Of a DNA stretch of 64,000 bases, positions 62,050-64,000 are shown piece by piece; within the stretch, counting starts at the first letter, position 1, and each line of letters begins with the position of its first letter. The position numbers and the translations under genes were made by a program. The notes below the pieces were generated by a model. It was given only the letters and a program-made list of their open reading frames with translations. It made no database searches and had not been told where the DNA came from. The stretch comes from Meloidogyne chitwoodi. Its lineage: Eukaryota > Nematoda > Chromadorea > Rhabditida > Meloidogynidae. The stretch covers positions 1,674,001 to 1,738,000 of the forward strand of contig JACZZP010000003.1 of assembly GCA_015183035.1 (NCBI GenBank), read 5' to 3'.

Positions 62050-63798
62050 AAAGTTTATTTTCTTTAAGTATTTATTTACTTTTTTTGGCCAACTCTTGCA
62101 AATAAAAAATATTAAAAAAAAAGATCTCTTTTTTAAAAATATTATTTACTTATTTTTATTTTATTTTTTCTCTTATTTTTATGGCAATTAAATATATTTT
62201 ATTATTTAAATTTTTAAATAATATTTTTAATTGCTATGTATAATAATAAAATATTTTTACCGGTTTTTGCTCTGGTGTTAAGCTTTAAAATGTTTAAATT
62301 TTGTTTTTTATTAATTTCATTCCTTTTATTTTATTAATTAAAAAGTATTATTTTCTTTTATTTAAATATTATTTTTTATTTAAATAATTACCACAAAATC
62401 CTCAAAATCAGCAGGACATTTATTTATATTCTCGTCAATTTATTTTTGATTTTATTTTAATTTTATATTTCTTCTCTCTTTTTTCAATAAAAACAACAAC
62501 GATATTATAATTCCCTTTTCTAAAATTGGCACAAAATTGTCTTTCGAAAATATATATTTTTGTTATTAAAATTAAATAAATAAATTACATTATAAATATA
62601 CCTATTTTCACTTTAATTATATAAAACAGTTAAGACCTATTTATTTTTTATTTTCCATTAAAAAAGGTCAAAACTGTAATAATTAAAATAAAATCCTATA
62701 AATTTGTGTGATTTTTTAAAATATTTTAGCTTTAAAATTTTTCATTTTTATATAAAAACAATTCGTTTTAAAACAAATTTACTTTTCTTTTTTATATTTT
62801 TTAAATAAAATGAATTGTTAAAAATATTCTTCTCCATTAATTGCTTTTTACTTTTTAATATATTTTTTTTAATAATTAATAATTTTGGCTTTAAAAATTT
62901 TCTGTTTTTTAAACCATTTTTTAAAGTGGCAATAAAATTATGATATATTTTAGTTATTTTTTATTTTAAACTAATGTTTGGGCTAAAAGCTGTTTTTTGT
63001 GGATATTTATAAGTAAAACATAAATTAATAGACAAATAAATAAAAATACTTATTACTTAATTATTTTATTTGAATAGCTTAAATGTTTTTATAAAAAGAA
63101 ACTTTAAAATTATATTTTTAATAAAATATTAAAAATAATTTAAATATTTTTGTTTTAAATATAAAAAACCAAATTATTATAAAATATTAATTAATCTTTT
63201 AAACATCACAAAAACAATTGTTTATTCACTTTAAAAGAACAACAATAAAAATAAAATTGTATCAAAAAACAAAGCAAACAAATCATACTTAGGAATTTAA
63301 TAAGTGTTAAAATAAATTATTTTATAAGAAGTAAATTTATTTAAATATTTAGTACCATTTTAGAGGTTAAATAATTTAATAACTCCTTATTTTCCAAAAT
63401 TTTGTAAATTTTTGATTTTAAACAATTTTTTATTTTTTAATCATTAAAGAATCTCAAAAAAAATGGTTTATGCAAGCAGAATGAATACTAATTAAATTTA
63501 TTTGAAACAATTCTGCTTAATATTAAATCAAATTTTCAATTATTTAAAATTATTTTCAATTTTGAATATTTAAAAAATATAAAATGTTCCAAACATTAAA
63601 CAGCAAAAGAAAAAATAGTGAACATCTTTATATATAAATTATAGTGAATATAATACAAGTTAATATAAATAGTATATAGCACAAATGAATATCGACAATA
63701 AATATATTTTTTAAGAAAGGGATAGAAAATTTTTTTTATCAAACAAAACAAAAATAATACTTTCCGTTACCTCCGATATTGAATGCCAACAACAATAA
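62050..63798. other. Convergent 3' intergenic region
   Basis: No gene seen between the stop of the homeobox gene and the 3' end of the minus-strand gene at the right edge. An AATAAA polyadenylation-like hexamer lies near 62100, about 50 bases after the homeobox stop. The remainder is AT-rich with occasional mixed patches (62260-62290, 62395-62440). Confidence 0.5.
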
Positions 63799-64000
63799 TT
63801 ATTCTTTATTATGTGTCTCGAAAAAACTAAAAAAAATATTAAAATTATAATTTACTCGTATTCAAAGAAACTTACGTTTTAATCGCATCCTCATCCAATT
63901 CGTCCTTATCAGCTAAAAATTCCGCTAACTAAATAATAAATTGGTTTTAATTTAAAAAAATTATAAAAACAACCATAATGATTTTAGGCACACTTCCTTC
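63799..64000 (-). CDS. 3' end of an unrecognised gene (three terminal exons, partial)
   Basis: Minus-strand exons at 63974-64000, 63876-63928 and 63799-63826 join in one frame with GT...AG introns (GTTGTT...TTTAG and GTAAG...TTTTTTAG). They read EGSVPKIIM, LAEFLADKDELDEDAIKT, FFETHNKE, then stop. Only one frame of the outermost exon stays open through the joins, which supports the call. The acidic helix ADKDELDEDAI near the C-terminus is the only visible feature. I do not recognise the family; the rest lies beyond the window. Confidence 0.65.

Noticed and set aside
1..64000. tRNA, rRNA and known microRNA genes
   Set aside because: None recognised by eye; a covariance-model scan would be needed to exclude diverged ones.

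Overview
The window is eukaryotic nuclear DNA from a nematode, most likely a very AT-rich root-knot-type (Meloidogyne-like) tylenchid. The evidence is the strong AT bias, genes split by very many short (about 40-60 bp) GT-AG introns, close same-strand gene packing, and closest family resemblance to nematode proteins (GPA-3-type G alpha, Patched-related PTR proteins, a ZFH-2-type homeobox factor). The genus is an inference. Most open reading frames are single exons, so the genes below were joined across splice sites by hand. Exon limits are approximate unless stated.

Layout. 1-6750: three tightly packed plus-strand housekeeping genes, namely the 3' part of a CDK11/PITSLRE kinase, a SAPS-domain PP6 regulatory subunit and a RagA GTPase. 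They are a candidate operon, and introns of the first and third carry inverted-repeat insertions. 7548-9227: a four-pass membrane protein with a long disordered N-terminus. 10610-12416: a GPA-3-like G alpha subunit, convergent with a minus-strand rhodopsin-family peptide GPCR (13516-15677). 15678-19596: a divergent intergenic region holding a clean 269-bp MITE with an 8-bp target duplication. 19597-21555: an unrecognised type II membrane protein. 22359-26308 (+) and 27726-32942 (-): two Patched-related 12-TM proteins arranged tail to tail. The gap between them holds a foldback repeat and a duplicated ptr exon. 34959-35184 (-): a two-exon, 61-residue single-pass membrane micropeptide gene. 35185-42072: 6.9 kb of mostly AT-rich DNA with several GC-richer islands and a 42-base C run. 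42073-62049: one about 20-kb gene for a zinc-finger homeobox factor with three homeodomains and many C2H2 fingers. 63799-64000 (-): the 3' end of an unrecognised gene.

How the genes relate. CDK11, the PP6 subunit and RagA are growth and cell-cycle functions that could be co-transcribed. The G alpha and the GPCR are both signalling (probably neuronal) genes but lie on opposite strands. The PTR pair is a local family likely tied to cuticle and molting biology. The zinc-finger homeobox gene has the long introns and long upstream region typical of a developmental regulator. No rRNA, tRNA, CRISPR array or bacterial-type operon was seen.
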